The notes below the pieces were generated by a model. That model had not been told where the DNA came from. It worked only from the letters and a program-made list of their open reading frames with translations, and ran no database searches. Shown in pieces: positions 43,643-53,135 of a DNA stretch of 64,000 nucleotides; the stretch's first letter is position 1; every line of letters begins with the position of its first letter. Where the stretch lies: positions 4,154,001-4,218,000 of the forward strand of contig JACJDG010000003.1 of assembly GCA_016432725.1 (NCBI GenBank), written 5' to 3'. A program made the position numbers and the translations under genes. Source of the stretch: Streptomyces sp. DHE7-1 (GTDB taxonomy: Bacteria; Actinomycetota; Actinomycetes; Streptomycetales; Streptomycetaceae).

Positions 43643-44842
43643 GTGAACGTGCTGGACATCCTGTTGCTGGCCGCGGCCGTGTGGTTCGCGGTCGTGGGCT
43701 ACCGCCAGGGCTTCGTCGTCGGCATCCTGTCGGTGATCGGGTTCCTCGGCGGCGGACTCGTCGCCGTGTACACGCTGCCCGTCATCTGGGACGCGGTCTC
43801 CGACAAGGCCCAGGTGAGCACCACCGCCGCCGTCGTCGCCGTGGTCGTCGTCATCGTCTGCGCCTCCGTCGGCCAGGCGCTGACCACCCACCTCGGCAAC
43901 AAGCTGCGCCGCTACATCACCTGGTCCCCGGCCCGCGCCCTGGACGCCACCGGCGGCGCCCTCGTCAACGTCGTCGCGATGCTGCTCGTCGCCTGGCTGA
44001 TCGGCTCCGCCCTCGCCCAGACCACCCTGCCGACACTGGGCAAGGAGGTCCGCAGCTCCAAGGTGCTGCTCGGCGTCTCCGAGGCGCTGCCCGCACAGGC
44101 CGACACCTGGTTCCAGGACTTCACCTCGGTCCTCGCCCAGAACGGCTTCCCGCAGGTCTTCAGCCCCTTCTCCAACGAGCCGATCAAGGACGTGGAGCCG
44201 CCCGACCCGGCCCTGGCGAACAGCGCGGTCGCCGCCCGCGCCCAGCGGTCCATCGTCAAGGTCACCGGCACCGCGCAGAGCTGCGGCAAGGTCCTCGAGG
44301 GCAGCGGCTTCGTCTTCGCCGACCGGCGCGTCATGACCAACGCGCACGTCGTCGGTGGCGTCGACGAGCCCACCGTCCAGATAGGCGGAGTGGGCCGCAA
44401 GTACGACGCGAAGGTCGTCCTGTACGACTGGAAGCGCGACATCGCCGTCCTCGACGTACCAGACCTCGACGCGAACGCCCTGAAGTTCAGCACCCAGGAC
44501 GCGTCCGGCGGTGACGGCGCGATCGTCGCGGGCTTCCCGGAGAACGGCTCCTACGACGTGCGGGCCGCGCGGGTCCGCGGACGCATCACCGCCAACGGCC
44601 CGGACATCTACCACCGCGGCACGGTCGGCCGGGACGTCTACTCCCTGTACGCGACCGTCCGCCAGGGCAACTCCGGCGGCCCGCTGCTCACGCCCGACGG
44701 CAAGGTCTACGGCGTGGTGTTCGCCAAGTCCCTCGACGACGCCGACACCGGCTACGCCCTCACGGCGGACGAGATCCAGCAGGACATCAGCCGGGGCCGC
44801 ACGGCGAACCAGCAGGTGGGAACCGACAGCTGCGCCCTGTGA
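43643..44842 (+). CDS. MarP-like membrane serine protease (CvpA N-terminal, trypsin-like C-terminal)
   Basis: 399 residues from GTG 43643. Four N-terminal helices form a CvpA-like region (1-125). The extracytoplasmic protease has His235 (TNAHVV), Asp266 (KRDIAVL) and Ser344 (RQGNSGGPL). Cys214 and Cys397 could make the disulfide that is redox-sensitive in M. tuberculosis MarP, which guards intracellular pH under acid stress. The match in both halves and the two cysteines make orthology to MarP likely. Confidence 0.92.
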   Translation: MNVLDILLLAAAVWFAVVGYRQGFVVGILSVIGFLGGGLVAVYTLPVIWDAVSDKAQVSTTAAVVAVVVVIVCASVGQALTTHLGNKLRRYITWSPARALDATGGALVNVVAMLLVAWLIGSALAQTTLPTLGKEVRSSKVLLGVSEALPAQADTWFQDFTSVLAQNGFPQVFSPFSNEPIKDVEPPDPALANSAVAARAQRSIVKVTGTAQSCGKVLEGSGFVFADRRVMTNAHVVGGVDEPTVQIGGVGRKYDAKVVLYDWKRDIAVLDVPDLDANALKFSTQDASGGDGAIVAGFPENGSYDVRAARVRGRITANGPDIYHRGTVGRDVYSLYATVRQGNSGGPLLTPDGKVYGVVFAKSLDDADTGYALTADEIQQDISRGRTANQQVGTDSCAL

Positions 44843-45194
44843 GCCCGAAGAAGCGGGGACCGGCCGCGGTATTTCCCGGGCGGCCGATCAGCCGCGCGGG
44901 TGACGCAGGCGTACCGAGACCCAGCGGGCACGGCGGCGCAGGATACGCGGAATTCCCACCCTGAGGTCCGCCTCCGCGAGCTGCGGAGCGCCTCGCTGCG
45001 GGGAGCTCGGCCCGGAGACCGAGCGGCGGTTGCGGGGTGCGTCACTGTAGTCGTGCGTCCAGCCCATACCCCGACGTCTGCCCCCGCCCGAAGGTCGATA
45101 ACCGCTTCCGCGCCCCCCAATTGGCCTATGCGTCAGGCATGTGGCCGTTCGAGGGACAGGTGTTCAGTGGCGGGTACCCGGCGGAGCCGTTCCC
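44843..45194. other. Gap between convergent genes
   Basis: About 350 bp. Two weak hairpins (GGCCGC/GCGGCC near 44862-44885 and GCTCGG/CCGAGC near 45005-45025) could end transcription from either side. No gene is supported. Confidence 0.4.
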
Positions 45195-46130
45195 TCACCT
45201 GTCCGGCTCGGGATCCCGCAGCCAGTTGACCAGTTCTGCGGAGAAGGCCGCCGGGTCCTCCTCGTGCGGGAAGTGCCCGAGACCGTCGAACAGGCGCCAG
45301 CGGTAAGGGGCTTCGACGTACTCGCCGGAGCCGGCCGCGCTGCGCGTCCGGGCCACGGGGTCCAGCGAGCCGTGCAGATGCAGCGTCGGCACACGCACCG
45401 GCCGCTTCATCCGGCGGTTGAACTGGATGCCGTCCGGGCGGACCAGGGAGCGCACCAGCCAGCGGTACGGCTCGATCGAGCAGTGCGCGGTCGACGGGAT
45501 GCACATGGCCCGCTGGTACGCCTCCACGGCCTCGTCCTCCGGCAGCCGCGGCCCGGACCACTCCCGGATCAGCCGGCCCACCAGCGCACCGTCGTCGGCG
45601 GTCAGTTGACGCTCCGGGATCCAGGGGCGCTGGAACCCCCAGATGTAGGAGCCGGCCGCAGTCTGCCGGGCGTCCCGGAGCATCGCGGCACGCCAGCGCC
45701 GGGGGTGCGGCATCGAGACGACCGCGAGCCGGCGCACGAGCTTGGGCCGCATCGCCGCCGCCGTCCACGCCAGGTAGCCGCCCAGGTCGTGGCCGACCAG
45801 CGCGGCGTCCGGCTCGCCGAGGGAGCGGATCACCCCGGTGACGTCCAGGGCGAGGTTGGCGGGGTCGTACCCGCGCGGGGTGCGGTCGCTGCCGCCGACC
45901 CCGCGCAGGTCCATGGCCACGGCCCGGTAGCCCGCCTCGGCGAGCGCGACGAGCTGGTGGCGCCATGTCCACCAGAACTGGGGGAAACCGTGCAGCAGCA
46001 GCACCAAGGGGCCGTCGCCGAGCTCGGCGATGTGGAACCGGGCGCCGTTGGCGGCGACGTCCCGGTGTGTCACCTTCTCCCCGGAGGGAAGGTCGATCCG
46101 TACGGCCGCTGCCGCGGCGGGTTCCGTCAT
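45195..46130 (-). CDS. Alpha/beta hydrolase, epoxide-hydrolase-like
   Basis: 311 residues from ATG 46130. The oxyanion motif is LLLHGFPQFWW (HG-x-P), the nucleophile is Asp115 in VGHDLGGYLAW, and the conserved His lies in FDGLGHFPHEEDP. An Asp nucleophile, rather than Ser, points to epoxide hydrolase or haloalkane dehalogenase chemistry; HGFPQFWW fits epoxide hydrolases. It overlaps the holin-like gene (ATGA), so the two are translated together. Confidence 0.88.
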   Translation of the reverse strand: MTEPAAAAAVRIDLPSGEKVTHRDVAANGARFHIAELGDGPLVLLLHGFPQFWWTWRHQLVALAEAGYRAVAMDLRGVGGSDRTPRGYDPANLALDVTGVIRSLGEPDAALVGHDLGGYLAWTAAAMRPKLVRRLAVVSMPHPRRWRAAMLRDARQTAAGSYIWGFQRPWIPERQLTADDGALVGRLIREWSGPRLPEDEAVEAYQRAMCIPSTAHCSIEPYRWLVRSLVRPDGIQFNRRMKRPVRVPTLHLHGSLDPVARTRSAAGSGEYVEAPYRWRLFDGLGHFPHEEDPAAFSAELVNWLRDPEPDR

Positions 46131-46615
46131 GAGGACGAGCGTGCCACAGCTTCGATGGCCTGGGGCGCACGGTCCTGCGGCAGCTCGGGGCGCGGGTGCG
46201 GCTTGGCGTTCTGCAGGACGCTCGCCGACTCCTTCACGGAGGCGGCCACCTTCTGCGGGCCCTGGCTCTTCTTCGCCTTCTTGGCGAACATCACACCGAT
46301 GAGCGCGAGCAGGCCGGCGACGAGCACGTTGGCCGCGAAGGACAGCAGGAAGCAGACCGCGAGGTTCCAGCCGCTCCAGGTCCGAATGCCGTACGCCAGC
46401 GCGAAGTTGAGCATCGGCAGGGAGAACAGGAGCAGCATGCCGGCCGCGCTGAACGCGCCGCCGCTGGTCGCCCCCCGCTTGACGTCCTGCTTGAGCTGGG
46501 CCTTCGCCAGCGCGATCTCGTCGTGCACCAGCGCCGACATTTCGGTCGTCGCCGAGGCGAACAGCTGGCCGATGCTGCGTTCGGCGCCGACCGGGCTGCC
46601 GTCGGGTGCGCTCAT
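46127..46615 (-). CDS. Phage-holin-3_6-like membrane protein
   Basis: 162 residues with an amphipathic N-terminal helix (SIGQLFASATTEMSALVHDEIALAKAQL split over 6-42) and two transmembrane helices (AFSAAGMLLLFSLPMLNFAL; AVCFLLSFAANVLVAGLLAL). This is the actinobacterial Phage_holin_3_6 (DUF1469-like) family. Despite the name it is a housekeeping gene, normally found beside this hydrolase and nhaA, and not a prophage sign. Confidence 0.85.
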   Translation of the reverse strand: MSAPDGSPVGAERSIGQLFASATTEMSALVHDEIALAKAQLKQDVKRGATSGGAFSAAGMLLLFSLPMLNFALAYGIRTWSGWNLAVCFLLSFAANVLVAGLLALIGVMFAKKAKKSQGPQKVAASVKESASVLQNAKPHPRPELPQDRAPQAIEAVARSSS

Positions 46616-46689
46616 CGCGTTCTCCCTTTGAAGTCTCGCGTGCCGTGTGAAGTCTTGGGTGGCGTCTTGTTTTGTACCGTCTCGTCAGA

Positions 46690-48147
46690 TCATGCCGGAC
46701 GGTCGTCCTCATCGCCTGCCCCGCCCGCTACTTCCTGAAGCCCGTGGCGCGCCGCGGCGGCCTTCTCGGCGGCGATGCGCCGGTGGTCGGCGGCCTTGCG
46801 CTCGAGGATCGCCGCCATCCGCAGGTGGTACGCCGGGTCGTCCTGCTCGTACACGTCCGGGATGCCGTCCTGGTCGTCGTCGCGCTCCTCGTCCTCCCAG
46901 AGCCTGCGGTACCTGGCATTGCGTATCTTCAGCAGCACCGTGGCGCACACGGCCGCGATCAGCGATCCGGCGAGGACGGCCGCCTTCACCTCGTCGGTGA
47001 GCGCCGCGTCGCCCTCGAAGGCCAGCTCGCCGATGAGGAGCGAGACGGTGAAGCCGATCCCCGCTAGTGACGACACCGCGAACACGTCGGCCCAGGCGAG
47101 GTCCTGGCTGAGCGAGGCCCGGGTGAAGCGGACGGTCAGCCAGGTGCCGCCGAAGATGCCAAGCGCCTTGCCCACGACCAGTCCGAGCACCACGCCGAGC
47201 GTCTCGGGCCGGGTGAACACGTCCCCGAGCGCCCCGCCGGACACCGACACGCCGGCGCTGAACAGCGCGAACAGCGGTACGGCGAGCCCGGCCGACAGCG
47301 GCCGCACCAGATGCTCGATGCGCTCGCCCGGCGACCGCTCCTCGCCCTCGCGGGTCGTGCAGCGCAGCATCAGCCCCATGGCCACGCCGGCGATGGTGGC
47401 GTGCACGCCGCTGTTGTACATCAGCGCCCAGTTCACGACGGCCAGCGGCACGTACACGTACCAGCCGCGCACCCCCGCGCGCAGCAGCAGCCAGAAGACG
47501 ACCAGCCCGGCGACGGCCCCGCCGAGGGCCGCCAGGTCGATCCGGTCGGTGAAGAAGACGGCGATGATCAGGATCGCGAAGAGGTCGTCGACGACCGCCA
47601 GGGTCAGCAGGAAGGCGCGCAGGGCGCCGGGCAGCGCGGTGCCGATGACCGCGAGGACGGCCAGCGCGAAGGCGATGTCGGTGGCGGTGGGCACCGCCCA
47701 GCCGTCGGTGGAACCGTGCCCGGCGAGGTTGGTCAGGGTGTAGACGAGCGCCGGTACGGCCATCCCGCACAGCGCCGCCACCACGGGCAGCACCGCCGCC
47801 CTGGGGTCGCGCAGGTCACCGGCGACCAGTTCGCGCTTGAGCTCGATCCCGGCGACGAAGAAGAAGACGGCGAGCAGGCCGTCGGCGGCCCAGTGCTCCA
47901 CGGACAGGTTCAGGCCGAGGGCGGCGGGGCCGAAGTGGAAGTCGCTGACGGCCTCGTAGGCGTGGTGCAGAGCCGGGATGTTCGCCCAGATCAGCGCGGT
48001 GACGGCGGCGATGAGCAGCAGGACGCCGCCCACGGTCTCGGTGCGCAGCGCGTCCGTGACGACGGTCCGCTCGGGCAGGGACAGGCGTCCGAGGACCTTG
48101 CGGCCGGTGCGCGAGGTGGGGGACGACGTGTCACGAGGGGCGGCCAC
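46690..48147 (-). CDS. nhaA: Na+/H+ antiporter NhaA
   Basis: 485 residues from GTG 48147, with GGAGGT seven bases upstream. About 12 helices. The ion-binding pair of helix V is TLAVVDDLFAILII (two Asp), and PTATDIAFALAVLAV and FVAGIELKRELV are family landmarks. The hydrophilic C-terminal tail (ERDDDQDGIPDVYEQDD, then Ala-rich helix) is longer than in E. coli. It expels Na+ at alkaline pH. The region upstream (48211-48260) is A/T-richer and holds the promoter. Confidence 0.93.
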   Translation of the reverse strand: MAAPRDTSSPTSRTGRKVLGRLSLPERTVVTDALRTETVGGVLLLIAAVTALIWANIPALHHAYEAVSDFHFGPAALGLNLSVEHWAADGLLAVFFFVAGIELKRELVAGDLRDPRAAVLPVVAALCGMAVPALVYTLTNLAGHGSTDGWAVPTATDIAFALAVLAVIGTALPGALRAFLLTLAVVDDLFAILIIAVFFTDRIDLAALGGAVAGLVVFWLLLRAGVRGWYVYVPLAVVNWALMYNSGVHATIAGVAMGLMLRCTTREGEERSPGERIEHLVRPLSAGLAVPLFALFSAGVSVSGGALGDVFTRPETLGVVLGLVVGKALGIFGGTWLTVRFTRASLSQDLAWADVFAVSSLAGIGFTVSLLIGELAFEGDAALTDEVKAAVLAGSLIAAVCATVLLKIRNARYRRLWEDEERDDDQDGIPDVYEQDDPAYHLRMAAILERKAADHRRIAAEKAAAARHGLQEVAGGAGDEDDRPA

Positions 48148-48296
48148 GGTGGAGACCTCCGGGTGTGGTGGGCAGGGCTGAGCACATGCCGACCAGACTT
48201 CCCGGCGCACCTTGAGGCTCTTTCACATCGAGCTTTGTTTAGATTACCTAAGGTTGCCGCGGGATGCATCCGGTGATCTGAACATTAGGCGCAAAA

Positions 48297-48328
48297 GGGG
48301 CGCCCGGCGTGTTCGCGCCGGGCGCCCC
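48297..48328 (-). terminator. Terminator of acsA
   Basis: GGGGCGCCCGGCG-TGTTCG-CGCCGGGCGCCCC. On the minus strand the stem is followed by TTTTGC. It lies 60 bases beyond the acsA stop. Confidence 0.85.
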
Positions 48329-48388
48329 TCGCTTCGCGCCGGTTCCCCGCGGCCGGGCGGACGGCCGCGCCGCCCGCCCGCCGCCCGC

Positions 48389-50344
48389 CTAGTCCTCGCT
48401 CGAAGCCGCCGGGAGCTTCGCCTGGATGAAGTCCATGACCGTGGAGTCGGTCAGCGTGGTGACGTCACCGAGCTGACGGTTCTCGGCGACGTCCCGCAGG
48501 AGCCGGCGCATGATCTTGCCGGAGCGGGTCTTCGGCAGCTCCGCCACCGGCAGGATCCGCTTCGGCTTGGCGATCGGGCCGAGCGTGGCCCCGACGTGGT
48601 CGCGCAGCGCGGCGATCAGCTTGTCGTCCTCGGAGGCCGAACCGCGCAGGATGACGAAGGCGACGATGGCCTGGCCGGTGGTCTCGTCGGCGGCACCGAC
48701 GACCGCCGCCTCGGCGACCGACGGGTGCGAGACCAGTGCCGACTCCACCTCGGTGGTGGAGATGTTGTGGCCGGACACCAGCATCACGTCGTCCACCCGG
48801 CCCAGCAGCCAGATGTCCCCGTCGTCGTCCTTCTTCGCGCCGTCACCGGCGAAGTACTTGCCCTCGAAGCGCGACCAGTAGGTGTCGATGAACCGCTGGT
48901 CGTCGCCCCAGATGGTGCGCAGCATCGACGGCCACGGCTCGGTGAGCACGAGGTAGCCGCCGCCTCCGTCGGGCACCTCGTTCGCCTCGTCGTCCACCAC
49001 GGTCGCGCTGATGCCGGGCAGCGGGCGCTGCGCCGAACCGGGCTTGGCCTCGGTGACGCCGGGCAGCGGCGAGATCATCATCGCGCCGGTCTCCGTCTGC
49101 CACCAGGTGTCCACGACCGGGGTCGCTTCGGCGCCGATGTGCTTGCGGTACCAGATCCACGCCTCGGGGTTGATCGGCTCACCGACGGACCCGAGGACCC
49201 GCAGGGACGACAGGTCGAACTGCGCGGGGATGTCGTCGCCCCACTTCATGAACGTGCGGATCGCCGTCGGCGCGGTGTAGAGGATCGTGACCCGGTACTT
49301 CTCCACGATCTCCCAGAAGCGGCCCTGGTGCGGGGTGTCCGGGGTGCCCTCGTACATGACCTGGGTCGCGCCGTTGGCCAGCGGCCCGTACACGATGTAC
49401 GAGTGGCCGGTGACCCAGCCGACGTCGGCCGTGCACCAGTACACGTCGGTCTCCGGCTTGAGGTCGAACACCGCCCAGTGCGTGTACGCCGTCTGGGTCA
49501 GGTAGCCGCCGGAGGTGTGCAGGATGCCCTTCGGCTTCCCCGTGGTGCCCGAGGTGTAGAGGATGAACAGCGGGTGCTCCGCGTCGAACGCCTCCGGGGT
49601 GTGCTCGGCGGACTGCCGGTCCACCAGCTCGTGCCACCACACGTCCCGCTCGCCGTCCCAGGCGACGTCCTGCCCGGTGCGGCGCACCACGAGCACGTGC
49701 TCGACGTTGTCGACCTTGGTGATCGCCTCGTCCACGGCCGGCTTGAGCGCGGACGGCTTGCCGCGCCGGTAGCCGCCGTCGGAGGTGATGACGACCTTGG
49801 CGTCGGCGTCCCGGATCCGGGTGGCGAGCGCGTCGGCCGAGAAGCCGCCGAACACGACCGAGTGCGCCGCGCCGATCCGGGCCGAGGCCAGCATCGCGAT
49901 CGCGGTCTCAGGGATCATCGGCATGTAGATCGCGACCCGGTCGCCCTTGCGGACGCCGAGTTCCAGCAGGGCGTTGGCCGCCTTGGAGACCTCGTCCTTC
50001 AGCTCCGCGTAGGTGATCGAGCGGCTGTCGCCGGGCTCGCCCTCGAAGTGGATGGCGACCCGGTCCCCGTGCCCGGCCTCGACATGCCGGTCCACGCAGT
50101 TGTACGCGACGTTCAGCTCGCCGTCCTTGAACCACTTCGCGAACGGCGGGTTCGACCAGTCCAGCGTCTCCGACGGTTCCTTGGCCCAGGTCAGCCGGCG
50201 GGCCTGCTCGGCCCAGAAGCCGAGCCTGTCAGCCTTGGCCTGTTCGTACGCCTCTGCCCCGACGTTGGCGTTCGCGGCCAGGTCGGCGGGCGGCGCGAAG
50301 CGTCGCTCCTCCTTCAAGAGGTTGGCCAGGCTTTCGTTGCTCAC
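48389..50344 (-). CDS. acsA: Acetyl-CoA synthetase
   Basis: 651 residues from GTG 50344 behind GGGAGA. Motifs: YTSGTTGKPKG (P-loop), WWQTETGAMM, GRVDDVMLVSGHNIS and the acetylation-site motif KTRSGKIMRR, whose lysine (PKTRSGK) is regulated by acetylation in other bacteria. It turns acetate, ATP and CoA into acetyl-CoA. It lies between nhaA and the SulP-carbonic anhydrase gene, as in S. coelicolor (SCO3563 by memory). Confidence 0.96.
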   Translation of the reverse strand: MSNESLANLLKEERRFAPPADLAANANVGAEAYEQAKADRLGFWAEQARRLTWAKEPSETLDWSNPPFAKWFKDGELNVAYNCVDRHVEAGHGDRVAIHFEGEPGDSRSITYAELKDEVSKAANALLELGVRKGDRVAIYMPMIPETAIAMLASARIGAAHSVVFGGFSADALATRIRDADAKVVITSDGGYRRGKPSALKPAVDEAITKVDNVEHVLVVRRTGQDVAWDGERDVWWHELVDRQSAEHTPEAFDAEHPLFILYTSGTTGKPKGILHTSGGYLTQTAYTHWAVFDLKPETDVYWCTADVGWVTGHSYIVYGPLANGATQVMYEGTPDTPHQGRFWEIVEKYRVTILYTAPTAIRTFMKWGDDIPAQFDLSSLRVLGSVGEPINPEAWIWYRKHIGAEATPVVDTWWQTETGAMMISPLPGVTEAKPGSAQRPLPGISATVVDDEANEVPDGGGGYLVLTEPWPSMLRTIWGDDQRFIDTYWSRFEGKYFAGDGAKKDDDGDIWLLGRVDDVMLVSGHNISTTEVESALVSHPSVAEAAVVGAADETTGQAIVAFVILRGSASEDDKLIAALRDHVGATLGPIAKPKRILPVAELPKTRSGKIMRRLLRDVAENRQLGDVTTLTDSTVMDFIQAKLPAASSED

Positions 50345-50461
50345 GACATCTCCCTTTCCCAGGGTGTCCGTTGTGTCCCAGGCCACAGCTCATCAGACGC
50401 GGGGGTCCGATGACAAGGGTCGACGGCCAAATTGGTTTAGACCTGTCGACCGCCGCAGTGG

Positions 50462-52808
50462 TCAAACCGGACTTCGCAGCTCCGGGGCCATGCCGGTCTC
50501 CTGTTCGGCCTCCCCTGCTGCCTCCTTTCCCACGGCTCCCTCCACATGCTCGAACACCGCGCTGCCGTCCGAGCTCCCGTCGAGCAGATAGGCCTGGGCC
50601 TCGCCCACGTGGAAGTACATTCCGTGCAGCTCCAGCGCGCCGGCCGCCAGAGCGCGCCGGACCGTGTCGTGTGCCCGCAGGTGCTCCAGCTGCTGGACCA
50701 CGTTGGTCAGGCACAGCTGCTCCACCGCGTCGGCGGGTGCTCGCCCGGCCAGCCGGGGCCGGTCGCGGCGGTCGCCGGCCATCCGGGCGAGGCTCGGCCG
50801 CCCGTGGCCCAGCCACCGCTTCAGCGGGGTCACCGCGCCCTCGGGCCCGGCGGCGATCAGCGCCTGCATGGCCCCGCATCCGGAGTGCCCGCACACCGTG
50901 ATCGACCGCACCCCGAGCACGTCCACGGCGTACTCGACGGCGGCCGCCACCGAGTGGTCGCCGTGGTCCTCGCCCGGCGGCGGCACCAGGTTGCCGATGT
51001 TGCGGACGACGAACAGGTCGCCGGGACCGCTGGAGGTGATCATCGACGTGACCAGCCGGGAGTCGGCGCAGGTGAGGAAGAGCTGCGAGGGCCGCTGCCC
51101 CTCCCGCGCGAGCCGCGCCAGCTCCTCGCGCACCAGCGGGGCGGTGTTCCGCTGGAACGAGCTGATCCCACGGGCGAGTTCATGGGTGTCGGTCGTGGTG
51201 GGAGCCTGCGCGAAGCAGGCCTGGTGGTTGCGCCAGGGTGTCCATGGCCGGCACCGGCACACCGCGGAAGGACCGGGATCCGACGTGCGGACTCCGCCGC
51301 GCCGGCCGGTGAGCTCGGCGGTGCCGCCCCGCGCGGTGTGCGCCTTCTGCCAGTCCTGCAGCGACTCGTACGCCGCGTGGTCCATGAAAGAGCCGTCCAA
51401 CTCCACCACGGCATGCACGCCTTGGGGCACGAGATGCAGGGCTCTGCTGAGCCGGGGCACGGCGAGGAAGGTCAGCTGGCCTCGTACGTGGACGTGATGG
51501 ACTCCTTCCTTCTCCGTGTGCGTGACGCGGGTGTGGGCGAGGCGGTGCAGGGCGAGGGCGACGGCCACGGCGACCCCGAGGGCCACGCCCTCCAGGACGC
51601 CGAAGACCACCACGCCGAGTGTGGTGGCGGCGTACACCAGTACTTCACGGTGGCGGGTCACCGTGCGGATGTGGTTCAGGGACACCATCTGGATGCCGAC
51701 GGCCATCACCAGGGCGGCGAGCGAGGCCAGCGGGATCCATTCCAGGAGCGGGACCATCAGCAGCGCGGCGGCTACTACGAAAACGCCGTGCAGCATCGTG
51801 GAGTTCCGGCTCACCGCACCCGAGTTCACATTCGCGGTGCTGCGTACGGCCACCCCCGCCACGGGCAGTCCGCCGAGCGCCCCGGAGACGATGTTCGCGG
51901 CGCCCTGGCCGAGCAGTTCGCGGTCGAGGTCCGAGCGCCCGACGTGGGCGTGGGGCCCGGGCCGGGCGGCGACCAGCTTGTCCACGGCGACCGCTCCGAG
52001 CAGTGACTGCACACTGCACACCAGCGTGGTGGTGAGCACGGCGGCGGCGATGCCGAGCCCCGGCCCTCGGGCAGGCCGGCCAGCGCGTGACTGCTCCAGG
52101 ACGGCAGGTCGACCCGGGGCAGCACGAGGCCGGTCAGCGCGGCGGTGACGGTGGCTCCGGTGACGGCGACCAGGGCGGCCGGCACCTTGCGCAGCAGCCG
52201 GCCGGCGCGGCCGGGGACACGCGGCCAGGCGAGCAGCAGGGTCAGGGTGAGCGCGCTCATCGACAGGGCGGCCGGGTCCAGGTCCGCCAGTTGGGCGGGC
52301 AGGGCGCGCAGGTTGGCGAGGACGGAGCTGTCGGGTCTGCCGCCGAGCACGATGTGCAGCTGCGCGACGGCGATGGTGACGCCGATGCCGGCGAGCATGC
52401 CGTGCACCACGGCGGGGCTGACGGCGAGCGCGCCGCGGGCCACGCGCAGGCAGCCCAGGCCCAGCTGGGCGAGTCCGGCGAGGACGGTGATACCGCAGGT
52501 GGTCCGCCAGCCGTAGCGGTGGATGAGATCGGCGGTGACCACGGTGAGTCCGGCGGCGGGACCGCTGACCTGCAGCGGGCAGCCGCCGAGCCGGCCGGCG
52601 ACGAGTCCGCCGACGGCGGCGGCGACCAGGCCGGCCTGGAGCGGGGCGCCGGTCGCGAGGGCGATGCCGAGGGACAGGGGCAGGGCGATCAGGAAGACCG
52701 CGATCGACGCGGACAGGTCGGCGCCCTGGACGAGGCGGTGACGCGGGGTCCGGGGCGGGCTGTGGGGCGGGTGGGCGTGCTGGGTCCGGGTGGGTGCGCA
52801 GGCTGTCA
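50462..52808 (-). CDS. SulP transporter-STAS-beta-carbonic anhydrase fusion, frameshifted
   Basis: Restored length about 782 residues from ATG 52808. The N-terminal SulP membrane domain (LVQGADLSASIAVFLIALPL; CPLQVSGPAAGLTVV; LGGLPVAGVAVRSTANVNSG) is followed by a STAS domain (GVHAVVELDGSFMDHAAYES) and a C-terminal beta-carbonic anhydrase with zinc ligands in LTCADSR and VCGHSGCGAM. SulP-CA fusions are thought to import bicarbonate and interconvert it with CO2. The break at 52062-52063 is cured by one added base, giving LPEGPGLGIAAAVL. It may supply bicarbonate to the biotin carboxylases and phosphoenolpyruvate carboxylase. Confidence 0.88.
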
Positions 52809-53135
52809 TGGTCTCGTCTCCTCCGGGGTGGCGCGGTCGCGTTCGGGGTGGTTCCCCGTCGGTGCGGGGGCTCGGTCGCGGCCGTGGGGTCACGGCGTGC
52901 GGCGGCGAGATGAGAACAACTCTTCGTAAACGAACCGTAATGCAGAGTAAAGGTCATGCATAGCTTTTAGTCGCAAATGGGGTAAAGCGGCACCTCTACG
53001 GGCGAAGCGATCATTTCATCGGCTTGTCGTACTAATTCCTTCCCGGGCCCGTGCGACCTTGGCGGCGCTGTCGGTACAACCCGGCACATCACCTGAAAAC
53101 GCCCTCATCAGCGTTTGCCTGAGAGAAGGAAGAAG
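52809..53135. other. Divergent promoter region, A/T-richer than average
   Basis: About 330 bp between the SulP fusion (-) and the lipoprotein (+). The stretch 52910-53040 has several TAAA and CTTTTAG runs, suiting promoters in both directions. No gene is supported. GAAGGA (53125-53130) precedes GTG 53136. Confidence 0.45.

Noticed and set aside
46127..46615. Holin-like protein as a sign of prophage
   Set aside because: This holin-named family is part of the conserved actinobacterial core. No phage structural, lysis or integrase gene is nearby.
48230..48255. TTTAGATTACCTAAGG near nhaA as an iron (DmdR/IdeR) box
   Set aside because: Too few matches to the 19-bp inverted consensus TTAGGTTAGGCTCACCTAA.
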